Assembly (NCBI GenBank): GCA_963716925.1
Contig: CAVQUX010000010.1
Coordinates: 1,364,001-1,428,000 of the forward strand
From: DAISKN01 sp963716925
Lineage (GTDB): Bacteria; Acidobacteriota; Vicinamibacteria; Marinacidobacterales; SMYC01
DNA: 64,000 nucleotides
Direction: 5' to 3'
Shown: positions 8,490-17,188 of the stretch, piece by piece
Numbering within the stretch: position 1 is the stretch's first letter
Layout: the number at the start of each line of letters is the position of its first letter
The notes under the pieces: model-generated
Told to the model about the DNA's origin: nothing
Databases searched by the model: none
Seen by the model: only the letters and a program-made list of their open reading frames with translations
Translations under genes and position numbers: made by a program

Positions 8490-8912
8490 ATGACGACCGA
8501 CACTCCGCCTCGGTACCTCTCGTTCGGGGATTTCCGGCTCGATTGCCGCTCGGGGGAGCTCCGGAAGGGTAAGCGGGAGATCCGGCTCCAGCCACAGCCG
8601 GCGAAGCTGCTGGTCCTGCTGGCGACTCGCCGGGGGGAGGTCGTCACCCGGGCGGAGATCCAGAAGGCGCTCTGGGGCGAGGACACGTTCGTCGACTTCG
8701 AGCACGGCATCAATTTCTCCATCAAACAGATCCGGGACGCTCTCGGCGACGACGCGGACAAACCGCGCTACATCGAGACCGTTCCTCGGGTGGGCTATCG
8801 GTTCGTCGCGCGAGCGGAGGCTCTCGCAGCCGACGGAGGTGAAGAGCGTTCGCCCTATCCGGGGCTCAGCAGTTTCTCTTCGAGCGATTCGAAGATTCTT
8901 CTTCGGCCGTGA
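8490..8912 (+). CDS. Winged-helix (Trans_reg_C) domain, N-terminus of a broken STAND/WD40 protein
   Basis: The first 110 residues form an OmpR/CadC-type winged-helix DNA-binding domain: the FGDFRLDCRSGELRKG strands, RLQPQPAKLLVLLATRRGEVVTR, the LWGEDTFVDFEHGINFSIKQIRDAL recognition region and the terminal PRYIETVPRVGYRFVA wing. The frame runs out at 8912 because of a frameshift near 8890. The continuation (FFGREGEVESVRRKLESRR) is in the next frame, followed by a STAND NTPase and WD40 repeats, so this is really the start of one gene ending at 12384. Family members of this layout are probable one-component regulators with an ATP-dependent sensor. As it stands, only the DNA-binding head would be made. 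Confidence 0.75.
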   Translation: MTTDTPPRYLSFGDFRLDCRSGELRKGKREIRLQPQPAKLLVLLATRRGEVVTRAEIQKALWGEDTFVDFEHGINFSIKQIRDALGDDADKPRYIETVPRVGYRFVARAEALAADGGEERSPYPGLSSFSSSDSKILLRP

Positions 8913-9891
8913 GGGTGAGGTGGAATCGGTGCGGCGAAAGCTCGAGAGCCGCCGGATGCTCGCGCTCATCGGACCTTCGGGGTCGGGGAAGAGCTCGTTT
9001 CTGAGGGCGGGACTCCTGCCGTCGCTGCCCGCGGGCTTTCGGGCGGTGCTGTTCACGCCGGGAACCGCGCCGCTGCGGGCGCTCACGCGAGCTCTGGCGC
9101 CGGAAGTGTCAGGCGACGCGCGAGGCGGTTCAGGACCTGGCGGAGGACGCGGTCGCCGCCGCGAGCCGGTGGCGGAAAAGCTGCGAGCGAGCTCTCGTGG
9201 TGATAGACGCCTTCGAGGAGTTGTTCACATTGAACCCCCCGGAGGTGCAGGCGTCGTTCGCCTCGACCGTCGGCCGTCTCGCCGCGGAAGCGGACGTCCA
9301 GGTTCTTCTTTCGATGAGGGACGATTTCCTGTTCCGTTGCCACGACTACGAAGAGCTCGCGCCAGTCTTCTCGGAGCTGACTCCTCTCGGTCCTTTGAAG
9401 GGTGCACCGTTACGACGGGCTCTGGAACAGCCGGCACTCTCGTGCGGATACCAATTCGAGACGGAAGAGCTCATCGAGGAGATGCTCCTGGAAGTGGAAG
9501 GAGAGAGAGGAGCGCTTCCGCTACTGGCATTCGCGGCCGCGCAGTCTCTGGGAGAAGCGGGATCGTGAGAAAAAGCTCCTCACCCGGGAGGCGTACGAGG
9601 AGATCGGCCGGGTGGGAGGAGCTCTGGCGCAGCACGCGGAGGCGACTCTCGAGAGGATCGGGTCTCAAAGAACGTCGGTGGTGCGGGAGCTCTTCCGGAA
9701 CCTAGTGACGGCGCAAGGGACGAGATCGAGCCGGGAGGTAGAGGAGCTTCTATCGATTTTTCCCAAGGAGGAAGAACGCACGGCAACGGAAGAAGTGTCT
9801 GCGGGAGCTCATCGCCGGTCGCGCTTCTGACGACGTACGAGACGTCGGTCGAGATCATCCACGAGTCGCTTCTCTGGCATGGCCTCGTCTG
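8884..9891 (+). pseudogene. STAND-type NTPase segment, several frameshifts
   Basis: This is the middle of the winged-helix/STAND/WD40 gene. A P-loop (GPSGSGKSSFLRAG) lies in one frame near 8970-9010. After a shift near 9115 the NTPase continues as VVIDAFEELFTLNPPEV with a Walker-B-like aspartate, then VLLSMRDDFLFRCHDYEEL. A shift near 9555 gives SLWEKRDREKKLLTREAYEEIGRVGGALAQHAE, and further shifts between 9790 and 9890 are needed to read LLTTYETSVEIIHESLLWH and then WPRLVRWRNED. These are standard consecutive segments of the novel STAND NTPase family, so the content is intact apart from at least five single-base shifts. Either the gene is newly dead or the consensus sequence is poor here. 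Confidence 0.7.
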
Positions 9892-12384
9892 GTGCGTTGG
9901 CGAAACGAGGACGACGGGGGCGCGCTTCTCCGAGACCAGTTCCGCCAGGCGGCGTCGCTCTGGCAGGACCGCGGACGTCCGGAGGATCTCCTGTGGACGG
10001 GGTCGTCGTTTCGCGAGCTCGAGCTGTGGAAGGAGCGGTACCCGGGCTCGCTCACGACTCTCGAGGAAGACTTCGCGCACGCGATGAACGCGCGCGCCAC
10101 GCAAGCGCGCCGCCGAAGGCGACTCGCTGTCACCACCGCCATCGTGACGACGACAGCCGTCGCGGCTGTCGCACTCGCTTTGTGGAGGCATGCTGAAACC
10201 GCCCGCCGGGCGGCGGCGGCGGAGGCCCGAAGTCGCGAAGCCGCTCAGCTACTTTCTCTCGGGCGGCTCCGGCTCGAGGATCATCCTTCGGCCGCTCTCG
10301 CCTACGCGCTAGCGAGCCTCGAGCGCGCCGACAACGAGCCAGCCAGAAGGTTCGCCGTCGAGGCGCTCTGGCAGGGGCCGACGGAGTTCATCTTTGGAAC
10401 GGAAGGTGCCGCGGGTGCCGTTCGGTTCAGCGGAGACGGCCGCTTCCTGGCGTACGGGTCCCACAAGAGCGCGCGCCTTCAGGGGAGCGAGGGCCAATCG
10501 AGTCGGGCCGTGGCGCCTGGCCAAGCGCGCTTTTCCGTGGATTTTAGCGGGGACGACCGTCTCGTGGTGCAAGGGAAAGTGGGGGGGCCGCTGCACACCT
10601 TCTCCATGCCGGAAGCGGACGACGAGAGGATTCTTCCCGTAGGGGACATCCCGTTCTGGCGCCTCAGGGGCGATCGGATTCTGACATTCGGACCACCCGA
10701 TGGTCGTGAGAACCGTGCCGTCGTTTCCTGGCCCGTTTCCGGGGACGCGCCACGTACGATCGGCGCCTGGGATAGCCGAGGTGTCACCCACTTCACGGTG
10801 ACGGCGGACGGGTCGAGGATCGCGGCGGTGAGCGATGGAAGGTTATCGCTCACGAGCCTCGATCACCTTGCTGATGGGGCGTCGAAGAAGGTCGGCGGGA
10901 ACGAATCCACGGTATGGGTGAACCGAGGGCGCCCGGAGATCGCCACCGTGGGCCGCGAAGGCCGCGCCATCCGCTTATGGTCGGTTGAAGGTGAAGAGCC
11001 CAAGAGAGAGCGTGAGATCGTAGGTTTACCCTCCGAGACGATCGAGGACGTCTTTCTCGACGGCCGCGGCCGTTTCGTGTCGGCGCGAGTCGAGAGCGAT
11101 CGCCTGGTGCATCGCCTCTGGGATCGCGACGCGGCTCCGGACGCCGAACCCATAGCCTTGCGTGACCGGGACACCGAGGGCTGGATCGTGGGAAGGGACT
11201 TCGATCCAACGGGCCGATGGCTCGCGGTGGTACACGACAAGTACGGAAGCCTATGGGCCCTTCAAGAGAAGAGACCGCGCGTCCTCCGAGGCCTGCAGGC
11301 GCCCTTTTTCACGGCACTGAACTTCAGTCCGGACAGCCGCTATCTGGTCTCGGGATCCTACGGCGGCGAAGTCTGGCGCTGGGCGCTCGATCCATCCGGC
11401 GGTTTGCGGGCACGTCTCTTTTACGACAGGGATCGTTGGCTGGGAGCTTTCACGCCATCATTCGACCTCGAGGGACGATTCGTGGTCGTTTCGGACACCC
11501 TTGGGGGGCGGGTGCTTCTCATCCCGCTCGAAGGAGGTGCGGCGCGCGTGATCCACGCCCCCGCCGATTTCGTGGGAAAGGCAGCGCTCAGCAAAGATGG
11601 GCGGACCCTCGCGGTCGCGCTGACGAGTTTCACAGTGCCGAATCGAATTCTCGTCCGAGACTTGCAGGCGGGAGTCGAGCGAAAGCTCACCGCCGACGTC
11701 GAGGGTGAAAGCTGTGCGCCGGGAAGACCGGAAGCCGGCATGGTCAACGACATGCTCTTTCTCTCCGATGGAAGGCTTCTGACGCTGGGCTTGACCGGCC
11801 TACGAGTCTTCGATCTGACGGCGGGAACGAGCGTTCGCCTGCGGCAGTGCCGGCCCGTCGTCAACGTATCGTCAGACGGAGCGCTCCTGGCAGTCGCCCC
11901 AGACGAGCGGACTGTCCTCGTCGCGCACACCACCGACGATCCCAGCCGCACGTCGGCACTCGCCACCTTCGACATCGAGACGAAAGCGGAGCGGCCCGTG
12001 GTCTCTCACGGAGAGCACGTCACGACGGCGACACTCGACCCCACGGGCCGTTTCATCGTGACCGGGAGTGTGGACGGGCTCGTTCGCGTCGGTCCCTTAA
12101 ATGAGGAGGAAGAGCCGTACTTGCTCTACGGTCACACCGCTCAGGTCACGGGCGTCGCGATCTCACCCAAGGGGCGATGGATCGCCTCCGCCGCGGAAGA
12201 CGGAACCATACGGCTGTGGCCAATGCCTGAAGGCCGACCGATGCAGACGCTTGCGTACCCGGAACTACTCGCGAAGATTCGCGCCCTCACCAATCTGCGC
12301 GTAGTTCTGGATTCAGGCTCGGCGACAGGCTACAAGGTCGAGCCAGGGCCGTTTCCCGGTTGGGCGAAATTCCCGGAGTGGTGA
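9892..12384 (+). CDS. WD40-repeat C-terminal part of the STAND protein
   Basis: An uninterrupted frame of 830 codons that forms the sensor part of the broken gene. It begins inside the STAND helical region (RWRNEDDGGALLRDQFRQAA), passes a basic stretch and one membrane-spanning helix (LAVTTAIVTTTAVAAVALALW, near codons 80-100), then a helical linker with SREAAQLLSLGRLRLEDHPSAA. From about codon 140 it has repeated WD40 blades, for example VRFSGDGRFLAYGS, LNFSPDSRYLVSGSYGGEVWRW and VAISPKGRWIASAAEDGTIRLW. The GTG at 9892 is internal and is not a natural start. The lack of frameshifts over 2.5 kb contrasts sharply with the 1 kb before it. Confidence 0.8.
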   Translation: MRWRNEDDGGALLRDQFRQAASLWQDRGRPEDLLWTGSSFRELELWKERYPGSLTTLEEDFAHAMNARATQARRRRRLAVTTAIVTTTAVAAVALALWRHAETARRAAAAEARSREAAQLLSLGRLRLEDHPSAALAYALASLERADNEPARRFAVEALWQGPTEFIFGTEGAAGAVRFSGDGRFLAYGSHKSARLQGSEGQSSRAVAPGQARFSVDFSGDDRLVVQGKVGGPLHTFSMPEADDERILPVGDIPFWRLRGDRILTFGPPDGRENRAVVSWPVSGDAPRTIGAWDSRGVTHFTVTADGSRIAAVSDGRLSLTSLDHLADGASKKVGGNESTVWVNRGRPEIATVGREGRAIRLWSVEGEEPKREREIVGLPSETIEDVFLDGRGRFVSARVESDRLVHRLWDRDAAPDAEPIALRDRDTEGWIVGRDFDPTGRWLAVVHDKYGSLWALQEKRPRVLRGLQAPFFTALNFSPDSRYLVSGSYGGEVWRWALDPSGGLRARLFYDRDRWLGAFTPSFDLEGRFVVVSDTLGGRVLLIPLEGGAARVIHAPADFVGKAALSKDGRTLAVALTSFTVPNRILVRDLQAGVERKLTADVEGESCAPGRPEAGMVNDMLFLSDGRLLTLGLTGLRVFDLTAGTSVRLRQCRPVVNVSSDGALLAVAPDERTVLVAHTTDDPSRTSALATFDIETKAERPVVSHGEHVTTATLDPTGRFIVTGSVDGLVRVGPLNEEEEPYLLYGHTAQVTGVAISPKGRWIASAAEDGTIRLWPMPEGRPMQTLAYPELLAKIRALTNLRVVLDSGSATGYKVEPGPFPGWAKFPEW

Positions 12385-12440
12385 CGACTCCGCATCTCCC
12401 GTGAAGGCCAACGCTCCTCTCCCTGTCATAAGATAGAGGC

Positions 12441-13028
12441 ATGTCCGGCGCAAAGACCGCGAGACGGCTCGCAACGTGGGAAGATCTTCTCGCGACTCCC
12501 GCGGACGGTCGCAAGTACGAGATCCTCGCGGGCAAGCTCGAGGCGCTTCCAAGCCCGCTTCCCGGCCATCGGTTCACTCAGGGCGTTCTCGTCTCGGAGC
12601 TGCATGCGCCGTTCTTCGGTGGCCGCGGGGGCCCGGGCGGTTGGTGGATTCTGATAGAACCTGACGTCTTCCTCGGCGTCAACGACATCGTCTCGCCCGA
12701 TCTCGTGGGTTGGCGGCGAGAACGCGTGCCGGCGTTCCCGGCGACTCGCCCCATCACCGCGGTCCCCGACTGGATCGCCGAAGTCCTTTCACCGAGCAAC
12801 GAGCGCCGCGATCGCGTGCACAAGGCCGAGCTCTACTTGACCGCGGGAGTCCCGTTCTACTGGATCGTCGATGTGGGCGAACGAACTCTGGAAGCCTACT
12901 GTTCACACCAGGGTGCGTGGGTCCGTCTCGGTGCCTGGACGGACGGCGACACGCCCCGGATCGGTCCTTTCGAGGCGATCGAGCTCCACGTCGGTTCCCT
13001 GTTTCCTCCTCCGGACGCGAACTCTTAG
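12441..13028 (+). CDS. Uma2-family (DUF820) PD-(D/E)XK nuclease-fold protein
   Basis: A 195-residue protein of the Uma2 family, whose members have a restriction-endonuclease-like fold and no settled role. The family hallmarks are in order: TWEDLLATPADGRKYEILAG near the start, VSPDLVGW with the acidic residue near 87, PDWIAEVLSPSNERRDRVHK with E114, and LYLTAGVPFYWIVDVGERTLEAY. A TAAGAT hexamer ends six bases before the ATG, so the message may be nearly leaderless. It lies in the accessory segment between the STAND gene and two ATPases, but shows no operon link to them. Confidence 0.9.
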   Translation: MSGAKTARRLATWEDLLATPADGRKYEILAGKLEALPSPLPGHRFTQGVLVSELHAPFFGGRGGPGGWWILIEPDVFLGVNDIVSPDLVGWRRERVPAFPATRPITAVPDWIAEVLSPSNERRDRVHKAELYLTAGVPFYWIVDVGERTLEAYCSHQGAWVRLGAWTDGDTPRIGPFEAIELHVGSLFPPPDANS

Positions 13029-13118
13029 CGTAGTCTCCGGCTGGAAGAGTTACCTTACGTGGTGATGGAGCATGATTCCCATCCAGACGGCTGAAGTTGA
13101 ATGTCGTGTGGCACCCCT

Positions 13119-14312
13119 TCAGAGTGCGCTCCAACTGTAGACCACGACGGACTTCCGTCGGAGGCTCCGATCTCCGCCGTAGACGAGGGCAGCCGGACCT
13201 CCCGGCTCTCCCGAGAGCTGACGCCAGTAGTCGATCCCCGAAAAGAAGTCGGAGGCGATCGTCTGCGCGGATTTGATCTCGATCGGAACGAGATCCCGGG
13301 CGGTTTCCATCACCACGTCGATCTCGTGCCCAGGGGAATCTCTCCAGAAGTAGAGTTCTGGCTCCTCGCCGCGGTGGACGAAGTTCTTGAAAAGCTCGGA
13401 GAGCACGAAGGTCTCGAAGATCGCTCCCCGGCTGGCATGGTGGCGAAGCTCGTCCGGAGTGCGGATTCTCAACAGATAGCAAAGCAAGCCGCTGTCCAGA
13501 AAGTAGAGTTTGGGCGACTTGATCAGCCGTTTGCCGAAGTTCCGATGGTGGGAGCGTAGCTGGGTAACGAGAAAACTCGCCTCCAGAATCGAAAGCCAGC
13601 GGCCCGCAGTGGTGTGTGAAACGCCGCAGTCGTTCGCGAGCGACGTCAGGTTCAGCAGCTGTGCGTTTCGTCCAGCGCACAAGCGAACGAACCTCCCGAA
13701 AGCCGCGAGGTCGCCCACGTTGAGCATCTCGCGCAAATCGCGTTCCACGTACGTTCGGTAGTAATCCGCGTACCACCTGCCCGGGGGGACGTTCTTGTCG
13801 TGAATGCGCGGATAGAAGCCGCGGAAGAGCGTCTCCATGAGATCGAGATCGAGATCGCGTCCTCTCTCCAGCTCGCGTCCAACCATCGAGAGTGCCAGAG
13901 GCCTGCGTCCAGCGAGCTCGCTCAAGGATAGAGGAAACAGATGAAGGACCGCGGTTCGTCCGGCCAGAGACTGGCTGATCGACCGGAGCAGCAAGAAGTT
14001 CTGGGAGCCGCTCAGTATGAAACGGCCCGGAGCGGCGTTCTCATCCACCCTGACCTGGAGGTAAGAGAAGAGCTCGGGTGCGCGCTGCGCCTCGTCGAGG
14101 ACTGCGGGCCCTTGGAACTGGGCAAGAAAGCCCCGGGGATCCTCCAGAGCGAAAGCGCGCGCGTCCGGCTCTTCGAGCGAGGTGTAGGCGTGCTTCGGGA
14201 ACGTGGCGCGTACCAGCGTCGTCTTCCCTGACTGGCGGGGACCGGTGAGCGTGATTATCGGATACTGTTGGGCCGCCCGCCTCAGCGTTTTCGAGAGGTT
14301 TCTCGTGAACAT
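13119..14312 (-). CDS. AAA_14/DUF4143 ATP-binding protein
   Basis: A 397-residue P-loop ATPase with an N-terminal AAA_14 domain and a C-terminal DUF4143 domain with a PD-(D/E)XK-like core. Walker A is TGPRQSGKTT at about 23-32, Walker B is PAVLDEAQRAPEL near 69-81, and sensor 1 is FILSGSQNFLL. The DUF4143 part starts around GFYPRIHDKNVPPGRWYADYY and has an acidic/lysine motif in ELYFWRDSPGHEIDVV followed by PIEIKSAQT, consistent with a nuclease-like fold. The family is common in accessory DNA; its role is not established. The start codon lies in the arm of a 13-bp inverted repeat. Confidence 0.9.
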   Translation of the reverse strand: MFTRNLSKTLRRAAQQYPIITLTGPRQSGKTTLVRATFPKHAYTSLEEPDARAFALEDPRGFLAQFQGPAVLDEAQRAPELFSYLQVRVDENAAPGRFILSGSQNFLLLRSISQSLAGRTAVLHLFPLSLSELAGRRPLALSMVGRELERGRDLDLDLMETLFRGFYPRIHDKNVPPGRWYADYYRTYVERDLREMLNVGDLAAFGRFVRLCAGRNAQLLNLTSLANDCGVSHTTAGRWLSILEASFLVTQLRSHHRNFGKRLIKSPKLYFLDSGLLCYLLRIRTPDELRHHASRGAIFETFVLSELFKNFVHRGEEPELYFWRDSPGHEIDVVMETARDLVPIEIKSAQTIASDFFSGIDYWRQLSGEPGGPAALVYGGDRSLRRKSVVVYSWSAL

Positions 14313-14344
14313 GTAGATTGAATATCAAATGTTCAATTTACATG
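14310..14344. promoter_or_regulatory. Inverted repeat covering the start codon of the DUF4143 gene
   Basis: CATGTAGATTGAA (14310-14322) and TTCAATTTACATG (14332-14344) are inverted copies matching at 12 of 13 positions around a 9-base loop. The outermost CAT at 14310-14312 is the start codon of the minus-strand ATPase. This AT-rich island in GC-rich DNA is probably both the promoter and an operator. A TATTCA hexamer on the minus strand (14324-14319) would put the transcript start at the ATG. Confidence 0.6.
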
Positions 14345-14444
14345 ATACCGGATCAAGGGTCAATCCCCCTTTGAGCGGTGAAACGACGCTTTCCTCCTTT
14401 CCAGATCGGGAGACCGGCCGACCTAACTCGCTCGAGCGGGACCC

Positions 14445-15743
14445 CTATTCGAGAAGCCACTTCCAAACGGGAACGATGCGAATCCGCCCCTCTGTCCCTT
14501 CCTCGAGCCATGTCACGACGGTGCCGGTCCTGACGCGAAGCTCCTTCATCGCCTGCGAGAGAGCGCCGAGCTCACGCGCTCGTGTGTCGGGGTGTTCCAG
14601 CGTCCACGACACCTGGATCAGTTCGCGACCGCCGCGTGAGCCGCGTGAGGAAGAGTCGATGACGAAGTCGACTTCTTGCCCCGTGCTCGTTAGCAGGTAC
14701 GTGATTTGCGCCGCGCGGCGTCGAAGGTGCATGTACGCGAGGTTCTCGAGAAGCGCACCCCGGTCCATGGTGGCACGAATGGACATCGCGGAGAGGAGGC
14801 CGGTGTCCACCGAATAGAGCTTCTGTGGATTCACCCGTCGTACGGCTTCGGAGTCGGAGTGGATGGGAACGGCATAGACGAGATACGCGTCCCGCAGATG
14901 GTCAAGGTACAGGTAGAGATCGTTCTTGGTGCAGGAGACGCCCTGGCTCCGGAGGGAGCTGTAGAACTTGTTCACGCTGAATCGCGTTGCCGGCGCCGCC
15001 ATCAGGTGACGAATCATTGCTCTCAAGGCGCCGGTGTTCGCGATGGAGTGCCGCTCGACGACATCCCTCAATAGCACGACGTCCACGTAGCTCTGAAGCA
15101 CCTCTCGGGACAGCTCTCGATCGAGGCTCAGAACTTCCGGGAACCCTCCCTGCGTCAGGTAGCGCCCCGCCATGCTCTGGATCTCGGCACGCACGCGAGC
15201 ACCGAAGCGAGCCGTCGAGCCGGGCTCGAGGTCGTGAAAGCGAAGGAACTCGCGAAAGCTGAACGGGAATATCTCCGTCGTCAGCGACCGGCCTCGAAGG
15301 CTCGTGGCGATCTCGGCGCTCAGGAGCTTCGAGGACGATCCGGTGACCCACACTTCGAGATCTTCGGTATCGAGCACGCGCCGCACGAACTTGTCCCAGC
15401 CTTCGATGCCCTGGACCTCGTCCAGAAAGAGGAAGCACCGTTCATTCTTGAACCGCGGAAACTTCCGGTAGTAGGTGTCGAGAATGGATGCGAAGTCTTT
15501 CGCTCGGAAAGGAAGAAGGCGCTCGTCCTCGAAGTTGAAGTAGAGAAGCTTCTCCTTGGGCACCGCATTCTTCAGCAGATCTTCCATGCGCTGGTAGCAG
15601 AACCAGGTCTTCCCCGCGCGGCGCATCCCCACGACGGCCGTGGCTTTCCCCTCGACCCGGGGCGCTTGGCCGTCACGCGGCACCCCTTTGGGAATGGGAC
15701 GCTCGTGAAAGTCGTCGATGAACTGCTCTATCGTCTCGATCAC
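14445..15743 (-). CDS. Second AAA/DUF4143 ATP-binding protein
   Basis: A 432-residue relative of the ATPase at 13119, from a different branch of the family. Walker A is GMRRAGKTW near residues 39-47, Walker B is CFLFLDEVQGIEGW, and the sensor motif is VWVTGSSSKLL. The DUF4143 half contains YLTQGGFPEVLSLDRELSREVLQSYVD and ends with the nuclease-like VDFVIDSSS...LIQVSWTL segment. The start is a GTG at 15743, preceded by a perfect TATAAT whose spacing suggests a leaderless message. The two ATPases are in the same orientation, 132 bases apart, with separate promoters, so they are neighbours rather than an operon. Confidence 0.88.
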   Translation of the reverse strand: MIETIEQFIDDFHERPIPKGVPRDGQAPRVEGKATAVVGMRRAGKTWFCYQRMEDLLKNAVPKEKLLYFNFEDERLLPFRAKDFASILDTYYRKFPRFKNERCFLFLDEVQGIEGWDKFVRRVLDTEDLEVWVTGSSSKLLSAEIATSLRGRSLTTEIFPFSFREFLRFHDLEPGSTARFGARVRAEIQSMAGRYLTQGGFPEVLSLDRELSREVLQSYVDVVLLRDVVERHSIANTGALRAMIRHLMAAPATRFSVNKFYSSLRSQGVSCTKNDLYLYLDHLRDAYLVYAVPIHSDSEAVRRVNPQKLYSVDTGLLSAMSIRATMDRGALLENLAYMHLRRRAAQITYLLTSTGQEVDFVIDSSSRGSRGGRELIQVSWTLEHPDTRARELGALSQAMKELRVRTGTVVTWLEEGTEGRIRIVPVWKWLLE

Positions 15744-15749
15744 GCCGTG

Positions 15750-15772
15750 ATTATATCTCTTTTTGAGAGATA
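15750..15772 (-). promoter_or_regulatory. TATAAT box with adjoining inverted repeat before the second DUF4143 gene
   Basis: On the minus strand a perfect TATAAT (15755-15750) lies six bases before the GTG start codon at 15743. Directly upstream, overlapping its first two bases, is the inverted repeat TATCTCT (15754-15760) / AGAGATA (15766-15772) with a 5-base loop. A repressor bound there would block the -10 region. Confidence 0.6.
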
Positions 15773-15813
15773 AAATCAGCAGAAAGCATCTCCAGTCTAG
15801 AGTAAATCCAGCT

Positions 15814-16545
15814 TCAGCTCTTCCGGGGGGGCTGGAACGGTCTGAGCTCCACTCGGCTCGCGAGCGCTCTCCGGTCCTGGGCGAGGATGTCGAGCACGAC
15901 CTCGGCGACGTCGCCCGCGGTCAGCCTCCAGGCCTCCTCCCGCGAGGGAGTCCGCCCCGAGAACTCCGTCGCCACGCTTCCCGGCATGACGTAAGCGACC
16001 TTGATGTTCTGGTAGCGGAGGTCGAGCATCATCGCCTCGCTCAGGCCCTCGAGTCCGAATTTCGACGCGTTGTACGCGGCGCCGCCGGCGAAAGCGTTCT
16101 TTCCCGCGAGCGAGCTGATATTGATGATGTCGCCGCCGCCCCGTTTCAAGAGATGCGGGATCGCGGCGCGCGAGCAATAGAAGACCCCGGTGAGGTTGGT
16201 CTCGATCACGCGATCCCAGTCCTCGGGCGACATCTCGGAGACGGGGGCGAAGAGTCCGATGCCGGCGTTGTTAACGAGGATATCGAGCCCGCCGGCTTCC
16301 GCCGCTGCGAAGGCCATCAGTGCCTCCACTTCGTCGTAGCGGCGCACGTCGCAGGCCGAGCCCAGGGCCCGATGACCCGACGCCGACAGCTCTTCGACGA
16401 CGCGGGCGACGTCCGCTTCGCGCGTTCCCGATACCACCACGGTCGCTCCGGCCTTCGCCATTTCCTCCGCGATCGCGCGTCCGATGCCCCGGGTCGAGCC
16501 CGTGACGAGTCCGACTTTTCCTCGAAGATCCACTTTCGTCATCAT
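15814..16545 (-). CDS. SDR-family NAD(P)-dependent oxidoreductase (FabG-like)
   Basis: A 243-residue classical short-chain dehydrogenase/reductase. The cofactor-binding TGSTRGIG is at residues 15-22, the NNAG motif at 92-95, the catalytic serine in NISSLAG near 144, and the YxxxK pair in AAYNASKFG (Y158, K162). The protein ends in a basic proline-rich tail (PFQPPRKS). The start has two ATGs in a row, preceded by AAGGTGGG. It resembles 3-oxoacyl-ACP reductase and glucose-dehydrogenase-like SDRs, but the substrate cannot be told. It is divergent from the next gene and not in an operon. Confidence 0.88.
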   Translation of the reverse strand: MMTKVDLRGKVGLVTGSTRGIGRAIAEEMAKAGATVVVSGTREADVARVVEELSASGHRALGSACDVRRYDEVEALMAFAAAEAGGLDILVNNAGIGLFAPVSEMSPEDWDRVIETNLTGVFYCSRAAIPHLLKRGGGDIINISSLAGKNAFAGGAAYNASKFGLEGLSEAMMLDLRYQNIKVAYVMPGSVATEFSGRTPSREEAWRLTAGDVAEVVLDILAQDRRALASRVELRPFQPPRKS

Positions 16546-16603
16546 TTTCCCACCTTGACGAAGAAACGAGCCAGACGATAGCCTAGGGCAAACGGAGATA
16601 AAT

Positions 16604-17188
16604 TTGACCGAAAAAACCGAAACCCATGTCGAGCCTCAGAAAGCACAGACCTCCAGGCATCTCGCCGTCAAGACCTGGTCGGTCGTGGCCCGGTTCCTCC
16701 ATGAGGGCACGGGGATCATCGCCATCCACAAGGCCTGGGATTCGCAGTTGCGTGATTTCCTGCTCCTCCCCTGGTACTCGGGGCAGGACCCGGATGCGAT
16801 CAAGCCCGCGGTCTGGATGGCCTGGCGGCACGAGTTGAAGGCTCCGCTCGGCGGCCACTCCTACGTCCGCGACTGCGCCCGGGTGGTGGATGCGCTCCCC
16901 ATCCAGTCGCCCGGCGCCCTCAATCTCTTCGACACCGAGCACGCCTTGACCCTCGTGGAAGCGCAGCGCCGCTACGAGGCGGGAAAGCCGGGGCTCGTAG
17001 CCCTCGTTCTGCGGGTGTACCATCTGACGCGAAGCCACAAGTACTACAACATCGCCGCTCTCGAGAGCGAAGGGGAATTCATTCCCGTTCCCTTCGACGT
17101 CGAGCTCGACGATCTCACCCCCGCGGTCGAGGACGGGGATTTCGAAAGGCGCCGCGGCCGGATCCTGAAAAGCCTGGGCAGAGGCTAG
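16604..17188 (+). CDS. DUF1802-like protein of unknown function
   Basis: A 194-residue soluble protein with no signal peptide or membrane segment. The central part (KTWSVVARFLHEGTGIIAIH, then LRDFLLLPWYSGQDPDAIKP and later VLRVYHLTRSHKYYNIAALE) resembles the DUF1802 family, which has no known function. The start is a TTG at 16604 with a good GGAG six bases before it; no other start codon precedes the conserved part. The C-terminus is charged and likely flexible. Its stop overlaps the stop of the convergent CoA-transferase gene by four bases. The family call is moderate. Confidence 0.55.
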   Translation: MTEKTETHVEPQKAQTSRHLAVKTWSVVARFLHEGTGIIAIHKAWDSQLRDFLLLPWYSGQDPDAIKPAVWMAWRHELKAPLGGHSYVRDCARVVDALPIQSPGALNLFDTEHALTLVEAQRRYEAGKPGLVALVLRVYHLTRSHKYYNIAALESEGEFIPVPFDVELDDLTPAVEDGDFERRRGRILKSLGRG

